A stretch of 64,000 bases of DNA from Roseibium polysiphoniae (GTDB lineage: Bacteria > Pseudomonadota > Alphaproteobacteria > Rhizobiales > Stappiaceae). Under the pieces are notes generated by a model that was given only the letters and a program-made list of their open reading frames with translations, did not search any database and was not told the origin of the DNA. Every line of letters begins with the position of its first letter. The first letter of the stretch is position 1. The position numbers and the translations under genes were made by a program. This document shows positions 39,334-47,230 of the stretch, in pieces. The stretch is taken from contig NZ_JACYXJ010000004.1 in the NCBI RefSeq assembly GCF_014842925.1, positions 124,001 to 188,000 of the forward strand, in the 5' to 3' direction.

Positions 39334-39780
39334 TTAGTGAGATTTGGTTTCGATCTGCTTTGGTGAGCTAGCGCCAATCTCAATCTTGCGCGGCTTCATG
39401 GCTTCCGGGAGTTCCCGGATAAGATCGATGTGTAGGAGGCCGTGCTCCAAATGAGCGCCTTCAACGCGGACGTATTCCGCGATCTGGAAACGGCGTTCGA
39501 AAGCACGTGAAGCGATGCCGCGATAGAGAATGTCGCGTTCGGCTTCTTCTTCCTGTTTCTCACCCTTGATCGTCAGCACGTGTTCCTTCGCCTCGACCGT
39601 GAGATCGGCTTCGGCGAAGCCTGCCACAGCCATGGTGATGCGATAGGTGTTCTCACCCGTGCGTTCGATGTTGTAGGGCGGATAGCTCGGTGCGTCGGAA
39701 TTTGCGGTGTCGAGCATTGAAAACAACCGGTCAAATCCAACGGTAGAGCGATAAAGCGGTGAAAAGTCCAAGTGACGCAT
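39334..39780 (-). CDS. Small heat-shock protein, Hsp20/IbpA family
   Basis: A 148-aa ATP-independent chaperone that holds unfolding proteins. The N-terminal LDFSPLYRSTVGFDRLFSML and the alpha-crystallin domain (about 35-125; YPPYNIERTGENTYRITMAV, AKEHVLTIKGEKQEEEAERD, YRGIASRAFERRFQIAEYV) with the GLLHIDLIRELPEAMKPR end and the IxI-like tail RKIEIG are typical of class A rhizobial Hsp20. The 5' leader carries a probable ROSE-type thermometer. The gene is transcribed away from the His-rich PepSY-like gene. Confidence 0.95.
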   Translation of the reverse strand: MRHLDFSPLYRSTVGFDRLFSMLDTANSDAPSYPPYNIERTGENTYRITMAVAGFAEADLTVEAKEHVLTIKGEKQEEEAERDILYRGIASRAFERRFQIAEYVRVEGAHLEHGLLHIDLIRELPEAMKPRKIEIGASSPKQIETKSH

Positions 39781-39860
39781 GTGTTCTGTCCTCTTTAGTT
39801 GAGCAACGGATATGGTCTTGCTTCCCGGTCCCCCGATCTGGCGAGATGGAAAGCTTTATG
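39781..39860 (-). ncRNA. Candidate ROSE-type RNA thermometer in the hsp20 leader
   Basis: Read on the minus strand, the leader contains TTGCTC (39801-39806), a 7-nt spacer and GAGGAC (39788-39793), the ribosome binding site 8-9 nt before the ATG. UUGCU facing AGGA, with a G opposite a G, is the hallmark anti-ribosome-binding pairing of ROSE elements, which melt on heating and are typical for hsp20 genes of Hyphomicrobiales. The upstream part of the leader (AAGACCATATCCG) fits too, but its additional hairpins could not be confirmed by eye. Confidence 0.55.
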
Positions 39861-40034
39861 TAGGCCCGATTGGCGCCCACAGAATGTAGATGGTGGCTGG
39901 CTTTTTCGCTTTCAAGTGGGCCGGCTTCTGCTGAACCGAAGATGAACAGGTGCTTCCGTTTCGGTTCAACCGCCTTGGGGCAAAGTCTCTTCAACATCAG
40001 TACAGCGCTGGTGATGGAAACGAGGAGACACGAG

Positions 40035-40457
40035 ATGTTCATTGCCAAGAAATTCATAACTGCACCAGTTGCCGCTGCTCTTGTCGCTGCAACTCTGATC
40101 GGCACCGCTCAGGCGGGTCCTCGCCAGCAGCAGGGTCCCGAGGCGCGCGGTAGCGCGGTCACGCTTGAAGTTGACTATCGGAAAGGGCAGCACAAGGGAC
40201 GTGGGCATGGCCCTAAATGGGGTCATGGTGAAAAGCGCGGCCATTGGGGCAAGATGGGCCCGCGGCAGGTCCGTCGCAGCCTGAAGCATCGCGGCTTTCA
40301 CAAGATCCGTATCCTAGGTGAGCGCGGTCCTGTTTATATGGTCCGTGCGCATGGCTGGCGCGGCATGCCGATGCGTCTGGTGGTTGACGGTCATACCGGC
40401 CAGATCCTGCGCAAACGTCCAATCCATCGTCACGGCCACTGGAACTATCGCTGGTGA
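40035..40457 (+). CDS. Exported His/Gly-rich PepSY-like protein
   Basis: A 140-aa protein with a signal peptide (MFIAKKFITAPVAAALVAATLIGTAQA) and a mature part of two sections. Residues about 48-75 are a His/Gly/Lys-rich stretch (GQHKGRGHGPKWGHGEKRGH). After that comes a PepSY-like beta domain (GPRQVRRSLKHRGFHKIRIL, VYMVRAHGWRGMPMRLVVDG, GQILRKRPIHR). The His content suggests metal binding, but I know no assigned function. ATG 40035 lies 9 nt after AGGAG; the longer frame from 39870 overlaps the hsp20 leader and is rejected. It is divergent from hsp20. Confidence 0.75.
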   Translation: MFIAKKFITAPVAAALVAATLIGTAQAGPRQQQGPEARGSAVTLEVDYRKGQHKGRGHGPKWGHGEKRGHWGKMGPRQVRRSLKHRGFHKIRILGERGPVYMVRAHGWRGMPMRLVVDGHTGQILRKRPIHRHGHWNYRW

Positions 40458-40570
40458 TCCGTCGATTTCGAACTGCATCACACGGCCGTTGCCATTTTGG
40501 CTGCGGTCGTTTGCGGTTGTAGGGCGCGCTGGCTGCAGCTATCAAAAGGGTGGTGAAACCTTGATGGACA

Positions 40571-41518
40571 GTGCCCGTGACCTTGATCGACCATCCGGAC
40601 AATCCCATCCCCGAGGGCTGCAATTCGGGTTCGATACAGACCAGCGACGGTGTAGCCCTTCGCTACGCTCACTGGCCTGCGACAGGCGGACCGCGCCGCG
40701 GAACTGTCACGCTCTTGCAGGGACGGGCTGAATTCATCGAAAAATACTTCGAGGTTATCGAAGACCTGCGCCAGCGAGGCTTTGCGGTGATCGCGTTTGA
40801 CTGGCGGGGCCAGGGCGGCTCCGAGCGGCTTTTGCGCAATCGTTGCAAGGGCCACATCGGTAACATGAAGCGATTTCGCGAGGATCTTCACACGATCCTC
40901 CAGAAAGTATCGCTGGCCGAGTACCCGGGACCCCACTTCGCCCTTGCTCATTCCACTGGTGGTGCGGTTCTGCTGTCCGATGCGCTTCGCTTGCGCACCA
41001 TGCTTGACCGGGTTGTTCTCAGTTCGCCGCTTACGGGGATGCTGGATAATGGCTGGAAGGAGCGCTGGTCCTTTCGAGTTGCCACCGCCTTCAAGTGGAT
41101 TGGCCTCGGTCGGCTTTATATTCCCGGTGGCAACGGTGATCTCTTTGTCGACTTCGAGGAGAACCGGCAGACCCAGGATAGAACCAGGTTCGAGCGCTTC
41201 AATGCGGTCCTTCGGCAAGCGCCGGAGCTGGGACTTGGTTCGCCGACGATCGGCTGGCTCTATGCGGTCTCGAGAGCCATTTTGTCGTTCCGCAAGCGGG
41301 AATATGGACCAAGTGTCTCCTTACCATGCCTCGTCGTCGCTGCGGGCAAAGACAGGATTGTCTCGACGCCAGCCACCGAAGAACTGGTGTCGCGGATGAA
41401 GTCGGCAGGTTATCTGGAAATCGCCGGCGCTGAACATGAACTGCTGATGGAGCGGGATGCCATTCGCGATCAGTTCTGGGCGGCCTTCGATGCGTTCATC
41501 CCCGGTCAGGCTGGCTGA
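40571..41518 (+). CDS. Alpha/beta hydrolase, monoacylglycerol/lysophospholipase-like
   Basis: A 315-aa cytoplasmic alpha/beta hydrolase of the Hydrolase_4 (PldB-like) type. It has LLQGRAEFIEKYFEVIEDL in the oxyanion region, FDWRGQGGS as in lysophospholipases, the nucleophile elbow LAHSTGGAV, and the Asp and His of the triad in AAGKDRIVS and GAEHELLME. It begins at GTG 40571; other nearby GTG or ATG codons are in different frames or lack a ribosome binding site. Substrate cannot be deduced; phospholipid or glyceride breakdown is the family average. Confidence 0.85.
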   Translation: MPVTLIDHPDNPIPEGCNSGSIQTSDGVALRYAHWPATGGPRRGTVTLLQGRAEFIEKYFEVIEDLRQRGFAVIAFDWRGQGGSERLLRNRCKGHIGNMKRFREDLHTILQKVSLAEYPGPHFALAHSTGGAVLLSDALRLRTMLDRVVLSSPLTGMLDNGWKERWSFRVATAFKWIGLGRLYIPGGNGDLFVDFEENRQTQDRTRFERFNAVLRQAPELGLGSPTIGWLYAVSRAILSFRKREYGPSVSLPCLVVAAGKDRIVSTPATEELVSRMKSAGYLEIAGAEHELLMERDAIRDQFWAAFDAFIPGQAG

Positions 41519-41544
41519 CAGGGGATTTTACTCTCGGGACTTGC

Positions 41545-42351
41545 TCAGATCGCGGCGGTGGCCAACCCCTTGAGAACCAGTTCGTGCAGTCTCGGGTCAC
41601 CGCTTGCAACGATTTGCCCGCCGTCTGCTGCGGAGCCTCCGGTCCAATTGGTCATGACGCCGCCAGCCCCCTCTACGATCGGGATCAGCGCGACAACGTC
41701 ATAGGCCTGTAGGCCAGTTTCGACAACGAGGTCGGCGTGACCCGCGGCAACCATGCAATAGCCATAACAATCTGTGCCATAGCGCGCCAACTTGGTTTTG
41801 GCTTCGATCGCATCATAAGCGGTCCGCTCCTCACCCTGGAAGAGCGCGGGCGTGGTCGTGAACATGACCGCATCAGCCAGGTTCTGGCAGGATCTCGTCT
41901 TTAACGCCTTGGTGCCGATCGGGCCTTTGTACCAGGCAGTGTCGCAGTCACCGACGTAAGCTTCCCTGACATAGGGCTGCATCATCATGCCCAGACGCGG
42001 GGTGCCTTTTTCTGCCAGGCCAATGAGTGTGCCCCAGGTCGGCAAGCCGGTAATGAAGGCGCGGGTTCCGTCGATCGGATCAAGCACCCATACGTATTCC
42101 GCATCGGTGTTCTCGGGCCCATGTTCCTCGCCAAGGATCCCGTGATCGGGAAATTCAGCATTGATCAGGGCCCGCATGGCGGTTTCTCCTGCCTTGTCGG
42201 CGACGGTCACCGGATCGAACCCACCTGCCAGCTTGTTCTCGACATCGTGCCCGGTTCTGAAGTGCGGCATGATGGCGTCGCTTGCCGCCGTTGCGAGACG
42301 TTCGATAAAATCCGAGTAGATATGCGAAATTCGCATGTCTGCATTGTTCAT
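41545..42351 (-). CDS. hisN: Inositol monophosphatase family phosphatase, HisN-type
   Basis: A 268-aa magnesium-dependent phosphatase. Metal ligands are visible in GEEHGPENTDAEYVWVLDPIDGTRAFITG and in QAYDVVALIPIVEGAGG. The TRAF/ITG form after DPIDG and overall size fit the histidinol-phosphatase branch (HisN) of Hyphomicrobiales, which performs the penultimate step of histidine synthesis; SuhB-type inositol phosphatase is the alternative. AAGG precedes the ATG. A candidate suhB-family small RNA lies just upstream on the other strand. Confidence 0.85.
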   Translation of the reverse strand: MNNADMRISHIYSDFIERLATAASDAIMPHFRTGHDVENKLAGGFDPVTVADKAGETAMRALINAEFPDHGILGEEHGPENTDAEYVWVLDPIDGTRAFITGLPTWGTLIGLAEKGTPRLGMMMQPYVREAYVGDCDTAWYKGPIGTKALKTRSCQNLADAVMFTTTPALFQGEERTAYDAIEAKTKLARYGTDCYGYCMVAAGHADLVVETGLQAYDVVALIPIVEGAGGVMTNWTGGSAADGGQIVASGDPRLHELVLKGLATAAI

Positions 42352-42547
42352 TGAGCATACCTTGTGGTTGGGTGGCTGTTCTTCTTGGCTGGCTGAGTAT
42401 CAAGATTATTACTTATATAAATCAGGTGCTTGTTTTGATACAGATTGAAGCGCATTTACTTGAAAACTGGGCATTTGCTCAGCATTTGATCAGGCTTTGC
42501 CTATAAGCTGTGCTTGACGTTTGTGCGATGCGGTGCGAGTTTTATTG

Positions 42548-42634
42548 CAGCGCGAAACGATCTTTCGTTTTGTGCCGCCCTCCTTGGGCGTTTCCTCCCT
42601 AGACTCGGGCCGCCTTTTGAGCGGCCCTTTTTTT
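42548..42634 (+). ncRNA. Candidate suhB/alpha-r8 (MmgR-like) trans-acting small RNA
   Basis: A terminator with GGGCCGC, loop CTTTTGA, GCGGCCC and seven T (42607-42634) ends a plus-strand transcript although no plus-strand gene is near. Just upstream are a small hairpin CGCCC-TCCTT-GGGCG and the unpaired TTTCCTCCCTAGAC. The repeated CCTCC anti-ribosome-binding motifs, then a GC-rich terminator, are typical of the alpha-r8/suhB small RNAs of Hyphomicrobiales, named for their position beside a phosphatase gene like the one at 41545-42351. The 5' end is a guess from a first hairpin (CGAAA-CGATC-TTTCG). Confidence 0.6.
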
Positions 42635-42652
42635 ATACTTTTTTGCTGGAGC

Positions 42653-43603
42653 TTACTCTGCGGCCAAGGCGTCGCCGATGAATGAGGCGTCTGGCATCGA
42701 AGTCAGGTCCCGCGCAAATCGCGCAAGATCGTCCGCCAGGGCGTTGAAGCCACTATGGGGTGCGTGGGTGACTTCATCCATATACAGGCCGCGATTGATT
42801 TCAATCTGAAGCGCATGGAGACCCCGCGCTGGACGGCCATAGTGTTCCGTGATGAAACCGCCGGCATAGGGTTTGTTGCGGTTGACCGAGTAGCCCATGC
42901 CGGACAGGAGTGAGGCCGCATATTCTGTCAGCTCTGGCGCGCAGCTTGTTCCGTAGCGGTCCCCGAGGATGAAGTCCGGGCGCTGGTCCGTTGTCTGGCA
43001 CTTCACGGTCGACGGCATGGAGTGGCAGTCGATGAGAATTGCATGGCTGAATGTCACGTGCGTTTGCGCGAGCAGACGACGCAAGGTCGAGTGATAAGGC
43101 TTGTAGATGCCCTCGATCCGAAACAGGGCTTCACTGACCGGCAGCCTATGATGGTAAATTTCCTGCGCTTCACTGACAACGCGCGCCACTGTTCCAAGGC
43201 CGCCTGCAACCCGAATGGAGCGAATGTTGGCGTAGGAAGGCAGCCGCCCCTCGAACATCTTGGGGTCCAGCTCATAGGGCTCCCGGTTCACATCAAGATA
43301 GGCGCGCGGGAAATGCGCTCTCAAAAGGGGGGACCCGAGCGGAACGACATGCTTGAAGAGGCTGTCGACGAAGGCATCTTCAGACCTGCGAATGCTGTGG
43401 CTGTTCAGCCGCGAAGCCTCAAGAAAGCTCTGCGGATACTGGCAGCCAGAATGCGGTGAGTTGAAGACAAAGGGTAGGCGCTGATCCGCCGGAGCAAGGA
43501 CCTCGAAGGGAGGATGGCCGTTGAAGTCGACCTGATCGGTTCCGTATGGATCGCTGGGGTCGCTCGTTGCCAATTGATACCCTTTCGTTTCCTGATCTAG
43601 CAT
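42653..43603 (-). CDS. N-formylglutamate amidohydrolase family protein (first copy)
   Basis: A 316-aa zinc-dependent hydrolase of the HutG-like N-formylglutamate amidohydrolase fold. Family segments are FEVLAPADQRLPFVFNSPHSGCQYPQSFLE, RRSEDAFVDSLFKHVVPLG, LRAHFPRAYLDVNREPYELDP and HAILIDCHSMPS, with His and Glu residues suited to zinc. In Hyphomicrobiales this gene often sits between hisN and cpdR, as here. No histidine-degradation (hut) genes accompany it, so a true role in histidine breakdown is uncertain. A second, distantly related member lies at 47231-48094. Confidence 0.85.
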   Translation of the reverse strand: MLDQETKGYQLATSDPSDPYGTDQVDFNGHPPFEVLAPADQRLPFVFNSPHSGCQYPQSFLEASRLNSHSIRRSEDAFVDSLFKHVVPLGSPLLRAHFPRAYLDVNREPYELDPKMFEGRLPSYANIRSIRVAGGLGTVARVVSEAQEIYHHRLPVSEALFRIEGIYKPYHSTLRRLLAQTHVTFSHAILIDCHSMPSTVKCQTTDQRPDFILGDRYGTSCAPELTEYAASLLSGMGYSVNRNKPYAGGFITEHYGRPARGLHALQIEINRGLYMDEVTHAPHSGFNALADDLARFARDLTSMPDASFIGDALAAE

Positions 43604-43764
43604 GGTGCCAAGGAATTAACACTCAGTCCACAGAAACTGCCCACCGTCCCCATCAGATCGGTTTCACTCTATCTTTACGCGGGATTCGCACTATAACCGA
43701 GCGGGAGGTTGGCGGGGCGTCACCCGTTAGAAATGGTTCCCTCATGAGGTAATGGTTGCAAACG

Positions 43765-44124
43765 ATGTCGCGTATCCTTCTTGCGGAAGATGACAATGAC
43801 ATGCGTCGTTTCCTGGCCAAGGCGCTTGAAAATGCCGGCCACGACGTTGTGTCTTTCGATAACGGCAAAAGCGCCTATGAGCGTCTTCGGGAAGAGCCCT
43901 TTTCGCTGCTTCTCACCGATATCGTGATGCCTGAGATGGATGGCATCGAGTTGGCGCGCCGTGCGACGCAGCTGGATCCCGATTTGAAGGTCATGTTCAT
44001 CACCGGCTTTGCGGCCGTTGCGCTCAATCCGGAATCTGATGCGCCTAAGGATGCAAAAGTCCTTTCCAAGCCTTTCCACCTGAAAGACCTGGTTCAGGAA
44101 GTGGATAAAATGCTCGCCGCCTGA
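43765..44124 (+). CDS. cpdR: Single-domain response regulator CpdR
   Basis: A 119-aa stand-alone receiver that, unphosphorylated, directs ClpXP proteolysis to the pole and triggers degradation of cell-cycle proteins. Visible are ILLAEDDNDMRRFLAKALE, the phosphoacceptor Asp52 in LLTDIVMPEMDGI, FITGFAAVAL and LSKPFHLKDLVQEV. It ends in two alanines, as in CpdR proteins that are themselves ClpXP substrates. ATG 43765 is preferred to TTG 43756. It lies between an N-formylglutamate amidohydrolase-like gene and a tRNA-Val gene, a conserved setting. Confidence 0.92.
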   Translation: MSRILLAEDDNDMRRFLAKALENAGHDVVSFDNGKSAYERLREEPFSLLLTDIVMPEMDGIELARRATQLDPDLKVMFITGFAAVALNPESDAPKDAKVLSKPFHLKDLVQEVDKMLAA

Positions 44125-44268
44125 CGGTTGAGATCGGCTTTTGGCCGGTATCCGGTTGCTCTGTGGAATTGTTTGACGGTTCTGTGAAAAAGGGTGTTGC
44201 GTCGGTCACGGATCCTCGTTATATCGCTCCCCACCACAGCGTTTCGGCGCAGTGATACCGAATAATTC

Positions 44269-44343
44269 GGGCGTGTAGCTCAGCGGGAGAGCACTTCGTT
44301 GACATCGAAGGGGTCACAGGTTCAATCCCTGTCACGCCCACCA
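44269..44343 (+). tRNA. tRNA-Val (anticodon GAC)
   Basis: A 75-nt cloverleaf with acceptor GGGCGTG/CACGCCC, D-arm GCTCAGCGGGAGAGC, anticodon stem CTTCG/CGAAG around loop TTGACAT (anticodon GAC), T-arm CACAGGTTCAATCCCTGT, discriminator A and encoded CCA. A T-run follows at once. Confidence 0.97.
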
Positions 44344-44518
44344 TTTTTGCGCTATTGGCCACTACGGGCTTGATCGGCGCGGGTCTTCCCGGACCAAGAA
44401 AATCGGCGCAATGGATTTTCCATGCTGCGGTTTTTCCGGAGAGGGCCAGTCACAGCGAGCGCTTGGGGCGCTCGTTTCATGTTTACGGGTAAGTAAGGCC
44501 CTTTCGGGGGACAGTGTC

Positions 44519-44644
44519 ATGAAGATCAAGAATTCGCTTAAAGCGCTTATGGGACGTCACCGCGACAACCGCATGGTTCGCCGTAAAGGCCGCGTCTACA
44601 TCATCAACAAGAAAAACCCGCGCTTCAAAGCCCGTCAGGGCTGA
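44519..44644 (+). CDS. rpmJ: 50S ribosomal protein L36
   Basis: A 41-aa basic protein, [20 protein letters not shown]... ending RFKARQG. It lacks the cysteine/histidine zinc ligands of the C+ form, so it is the zinc-free form usual in alphaproteobacteria. GGGGGA precedes the ATG. The frame is open further upstream (to 44411) but the short form is the real protein. Hairpins follow, including a strong palindrome at 44709. Confidence 0.97.
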   Translation: MKIKNSLKALMGRHRDNRMVRRKGRVYIINKKNPRFKARQG

Positions 44645-44708
44645 TGCGGGGCGCGATCTCGCGCCTTTGTGATCTCTTGATTGTCCGTTTAACGGATTGA
44701 CCGCTGCG

Positions 44709-44741
44709 GCCGACAAGATATCTTGTCGGCATGCGGCTTTT
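44709..44741 (+). terminator. Perfect 22-bp palindrome with T-run, overlapping the start of the next gene
   Basis: The arms GCCGACAAGAT and ATCTTGTCGGC form an uninterrupted inverted repeat at 44709-44730, flanked by CCGC and GCGG, and followed by CTTTTTTT. It looks like the rpmJ terminator. Its 3' end coincides with the ATG and first codons of the TPR gene at 44731, so termination and translation start share the same bases. Confidence 0.65.
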
Positions 44742-45387
44742 TTTGTTTGTCATTCTGATTCTCGGAGCCATGGGCTCCTCCTTCGCGGAGACGACCCCTG
44801 ATTTGGGGCCGGAGGCCGATGTCCCGTCTGTCGATGATCTGGACACCCTGATACCGGAAGTCGACGCAGACCAGCCGGCTGTGGTCGATCCGGACGGCCC
44901 ACCTGGCGCTTCTGAGCTTGATGCCCTGTTTGTACGCCTCAAAGATGCTGAAGGCACTTCCGAGGCGGATCGTATCGCAAGAGAGATTCAGCTTCTCTGG
45001 CTGGATTCGGGCAGCGATACTGTTGATCTGATGATGGCGCGGGCTGGTCAAGCGCTGAAGGCCGAAGATCACGCTTTGGCCCTCGATATGCTCGACATTA
45101 TCGTGACGCTTTCTCCCGATTTTGCAGAAGGCTGGAATCGCAGGGCGACGGTCTTTTACATGCAGCGGGATTTCGCCCGTTCTCTTGTCGATATCGAACG
45201 AACGCTCGCGTTGGAGCCGCGCCATTGGGGCGCCATGTCAGGACTTGCGATCATCCAGCGCCGTCTTGGACAGGAAGACCGGGCGCTGGACACCTTCAAG
45301 AAGGCCGTCGAAATTCATCCCGGTCTGACCAATGCCCTGGATACGATTGAGGCCTTGGAAAAAGAAGCTGCCGGCGAGCCAATCTGA
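44731..45387 (+). CDS. Exported TPR-repeat protein
   Basis: A 218-aa protein with a short signal peptide (MRLFLFVILILGAMGSSFA), an acidic Asp/Pro-rich linker (about 20-65) and a C-terminal TPR region (about 95-205; LALDMLDIIVTLSPDFAEGW, RSLVDIERTLALEPRHWGAM, RALDTFKKAVEIHPG). It likely mediates periplasmic protein contacts; no specific role is known to me. There is no ribosome binding site before ATG 44731 because a perfect palindrome abuts it; a later ATG (44770) has CGGAG upstream but would lose the signal peptide. Expression may depend on read-through from rpmJ. Confidence 0.8.
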   Translation: MRLFLFVILILGAMGSSFAETTPDLGPEADVPSVDDLDTLIPEVDADQPAVVDPDGPPGASELDALFVRLKDAEGTSEADRIAREIQLLWLDSGSDTVDLMMARAGQALKAEDHALALDMLDIIVTLSPDFAEGWNRRATVFYMQRDFARSLVDIERTLALEPRHWGAMSGLAIIQRRLGQEDRALDTFKKAVEIHPGLTNALDTIEALEKEAAGEPI

Positions 45388-45494
45388 ATAGCTCGAGGCC
45401 CTGCCTAGCCGACCCGTCTTGCTCTTCGCTTCCGCTGGTCGGACAAAGCATCTCCGAGCGATTCAAACGCCCTTATGAGGCTACCCCTTAGCGA

Positions 45495-46511
45495 ATGGAC
45501 ATTCAGGCGTTGATCTTTTTCCTGGCCGCTCTTCCGGCGGTTTTGTTGCTCTACACCCTTGTGAGAAGCCGCCGTATCGCAGGAAAGCTGGCGCCTGAAG
45601 GCGAGTTGAAGACCGCCGGAGGTGTTCGCTTCCACTATCACTATCGAAGACGCTCGTCTGGATCTGAGTCGCGACCCGTCCTGGTGTTTATCCACGGAGC
45701 CAGCGGGAATGCCCTGGACCAAAAAATAGCGTTCCAAGGACGGTTCGGTGAGGACCATGATCTGCTATTCGTGGATCGGCCCGGGCTTGGGCACAGCAGC
45801 CGAAAAACGCCTGATCACAACGACCCGATTGAACAGGCGCGATCGATCGGAGCGCTCCTGGATGCCTTGGGCATCTCCTCCTGTTTCGTTGTTGGTCATT
45901 CCCTCGGCGCGGCTGTCACTGCTGCCCTTGCGCTGGAGCGATCCGACCTCGTGCGGGGTCTGGCCTTTGTCGCAGCGGCGACACACCCTTGGCCCGGCGG
46001 TGTGAACTGGTACTACCGGGTCGCTGCGCTGCCTGTTTTAGGGCCTGTATTTTGCTGGACGCTGACGTTGCCTGTTGGGGAGCTTCTGGCCCCCAAGTCG
46101 ATCGCGCACGTATTTGCCCCCGAGCAGATGCCACCGAATTATGCGGCCGAGATTGGTTTGCCTCTGCTTTTTCGTCCGCACAGTTTTCGTGCCAATGCGC
46201 AGGACGTTGCCAACCTCAAGCGAAATCTATCTAGGCAGTCTGAACGGTATGGAGAAATCGATCAGCCGGCACTTGTCGTCACCGGTACGGATGACAGCGT
46301 CGTCTGGCCGAGCATTCACAGCGACGGGCTGATGCAGGATCTGGTGAATGCGAGGTTGCTGGTGCTCGAGGGCGCCGGGCATATGCCGCACCATACCCAT
46401 TCAGCTCAGATCGCAGCGGAGATCCGCAATATGATGGCAGCTTTGGTGGTGGGGGAGGATATGCGTTCTGCTTCTGGGCCGTCCGGCGCGCAGAACGGGT
46501 CGGTAAGGTAG
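45495..46511 (+). CDS. Alpha/beta hydrolase
   Basis: A 338-aa alpha/beta hydrolase anchored by a hydrophobic N-terminus (QALIFFLAALPAVLLLYTLV). It has the oxyanion segment VFIHGASGNALDQ, FVDRPGLGHSSR, the nucleophile elbow VVGHSLGAAV and the Asp and His of the triad in VVTGTDDSVVWPS and GAGHMPHHT. The class ranges over esterases, epoxide hydrolases and haloperoxidase-like enzymes, and I cannot narrow it. It follows the TPR gene by about 110 nt in the same direction. Confidence 0.85.
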   Translation: MDIQALIFFLAALPAVLLLYTLVRSRRIAGKLAPEGELKTAGGVRFHYHYRRRSSGSESRPVLVFIHGASGNALDQKIAFQGRFGEDHDLLFVDRPGLGHSSRKTPDHNDPIEQARSIGALLDALGISSCFVVGHSLGAAVTAALALERSDLVRGLAFVAAATHPWPGGVNWYYRVAALPVLGPVFCWTLTLPVGELLAPKSIAHVFAPEQMPPNYAAEIGLPLLFRPHSFRANAQDVANLKRNLSRQSERYGEIDQPALVVTGTDDSVVWPSIHSDGLMQDLVNARLLVLEGAGHMPHHTHSAQIAAEIRNMMAALVVGEDMRSASGPSGAQNGSVR

Positions 46512-46554
46512 GCGTTCAGCGGCAAGGATGCCGCTGAACTGCGTCGTGCTGGCT

Positions 46555-46815
46555 TTAGCCTTCAGCGGAGCCAGCCATGCCGAGAGCATGGAGATAGAGA
46601 TCCAGAACGGCCTCTTCCTCTTCCCGCTCATGGGGCTGTTTTTTGCGCAGGGAGACCACCTTGCGCAGGATCTTTACGTCGTAGCCATTGCCCTTGGCTT
46701 CCGCGTAGACGTCCTTGATGTCATCGGAGATGACTTTCTTTTCTTCTTCGAGGCGCTCGATACGCTCTACGAAAGCGCGCAGCTGATCGCCGGCCACTCC
46801 GCCCGGATCTGACAT
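46555..46815 (-). CDS. gapR: GapR (DUF2312) nucleoid-associated protein
   Basis: An 86-aa helical DNA-binding protein essential or important in alphaproteobacteria, which clamps overtwisted DNA ahead of replication and transcription. Visible are [40 protein letters not shown] and [20 protein letters not shown], all close to the DUF2312 consensus. AAGGAG lies 10 nt before the ATG. It is followed by no close gene on its strand. Confidence 0.95.
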   Translation of the reverse strand: MSDPGGVAGDQLRAFVERIERLEEEKKVISDDIKDVYAEAKGNGYDVKILRKVVSLRKKQPHEREEEEAVLDLYLHALGMAGSAEG

Positions 46816-46918
46816 GAGAATGCTTCTCCTTGTTGGTATTGTTATCGCTTGGTTTGAAGTTGGAATGTGCCGTGCCAGAGATGATTGGCAAGGTCAAGCC
46901 GCTTCACTGTCCCAGCCA

Positions 46919-47215
46919 TCAATGCTCTGGTTTGTTCACTTCGAAGGCGGCTTTTTGTTCTGCAGTTGCTTCACTCTGGAATTTTTCCTTCCAGTCCGAA
47001 TAGGGCATTCCGTAGACGATTTCTCGCGACGATTCCTTGTCCATTTCAAGGCCGTGCTCCTCGGCGGCGTCCCGGTACCAGTTCGAAAGGCAGTTTCTGC
47101 AAAAGCCGGCCAGGTTCATCATGTCGATGTTCTGAACATCAGTTCGGCCCTGCAGGTGTGAAACAAGGCGGCGAAACACTGCCGCTTCGAGTTCGGTTTG
47201 CGTGTTCTTGTCCAT
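46919..47215 (-). CDS. DUF1244 family protein
   Basis: A 98-aa cytoplasmic protein of conserved unknown function common in alpha- and gammaproteobacteria. The family core RRLVSHLQGRTDVQNIDMMNLAGFCRNCLSNWY holds the two cysteines, and ESSREIVYGMPYSDWKEKFQ follows. It is predicted to be helical with no signal peptide. AGGAG is next to the ATG. It starts 15 nt after the N-formylglutamate amidohydrolase-like gene ends, so the two are probably co-transcribed. Confidence 0.9.
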   Translation of the reverse strand: MDKNTQTELEAAVFRRLVSHLQGRTDVQNIDMMNLAGFCRNCLSNWYRDAAEEHGLEMDKESSREIVYGMPYSDWKEKFQSEATAEQKAAFEVNKPEH

Positions 47216-47230
47216 GATGTCTCTCCTGGC

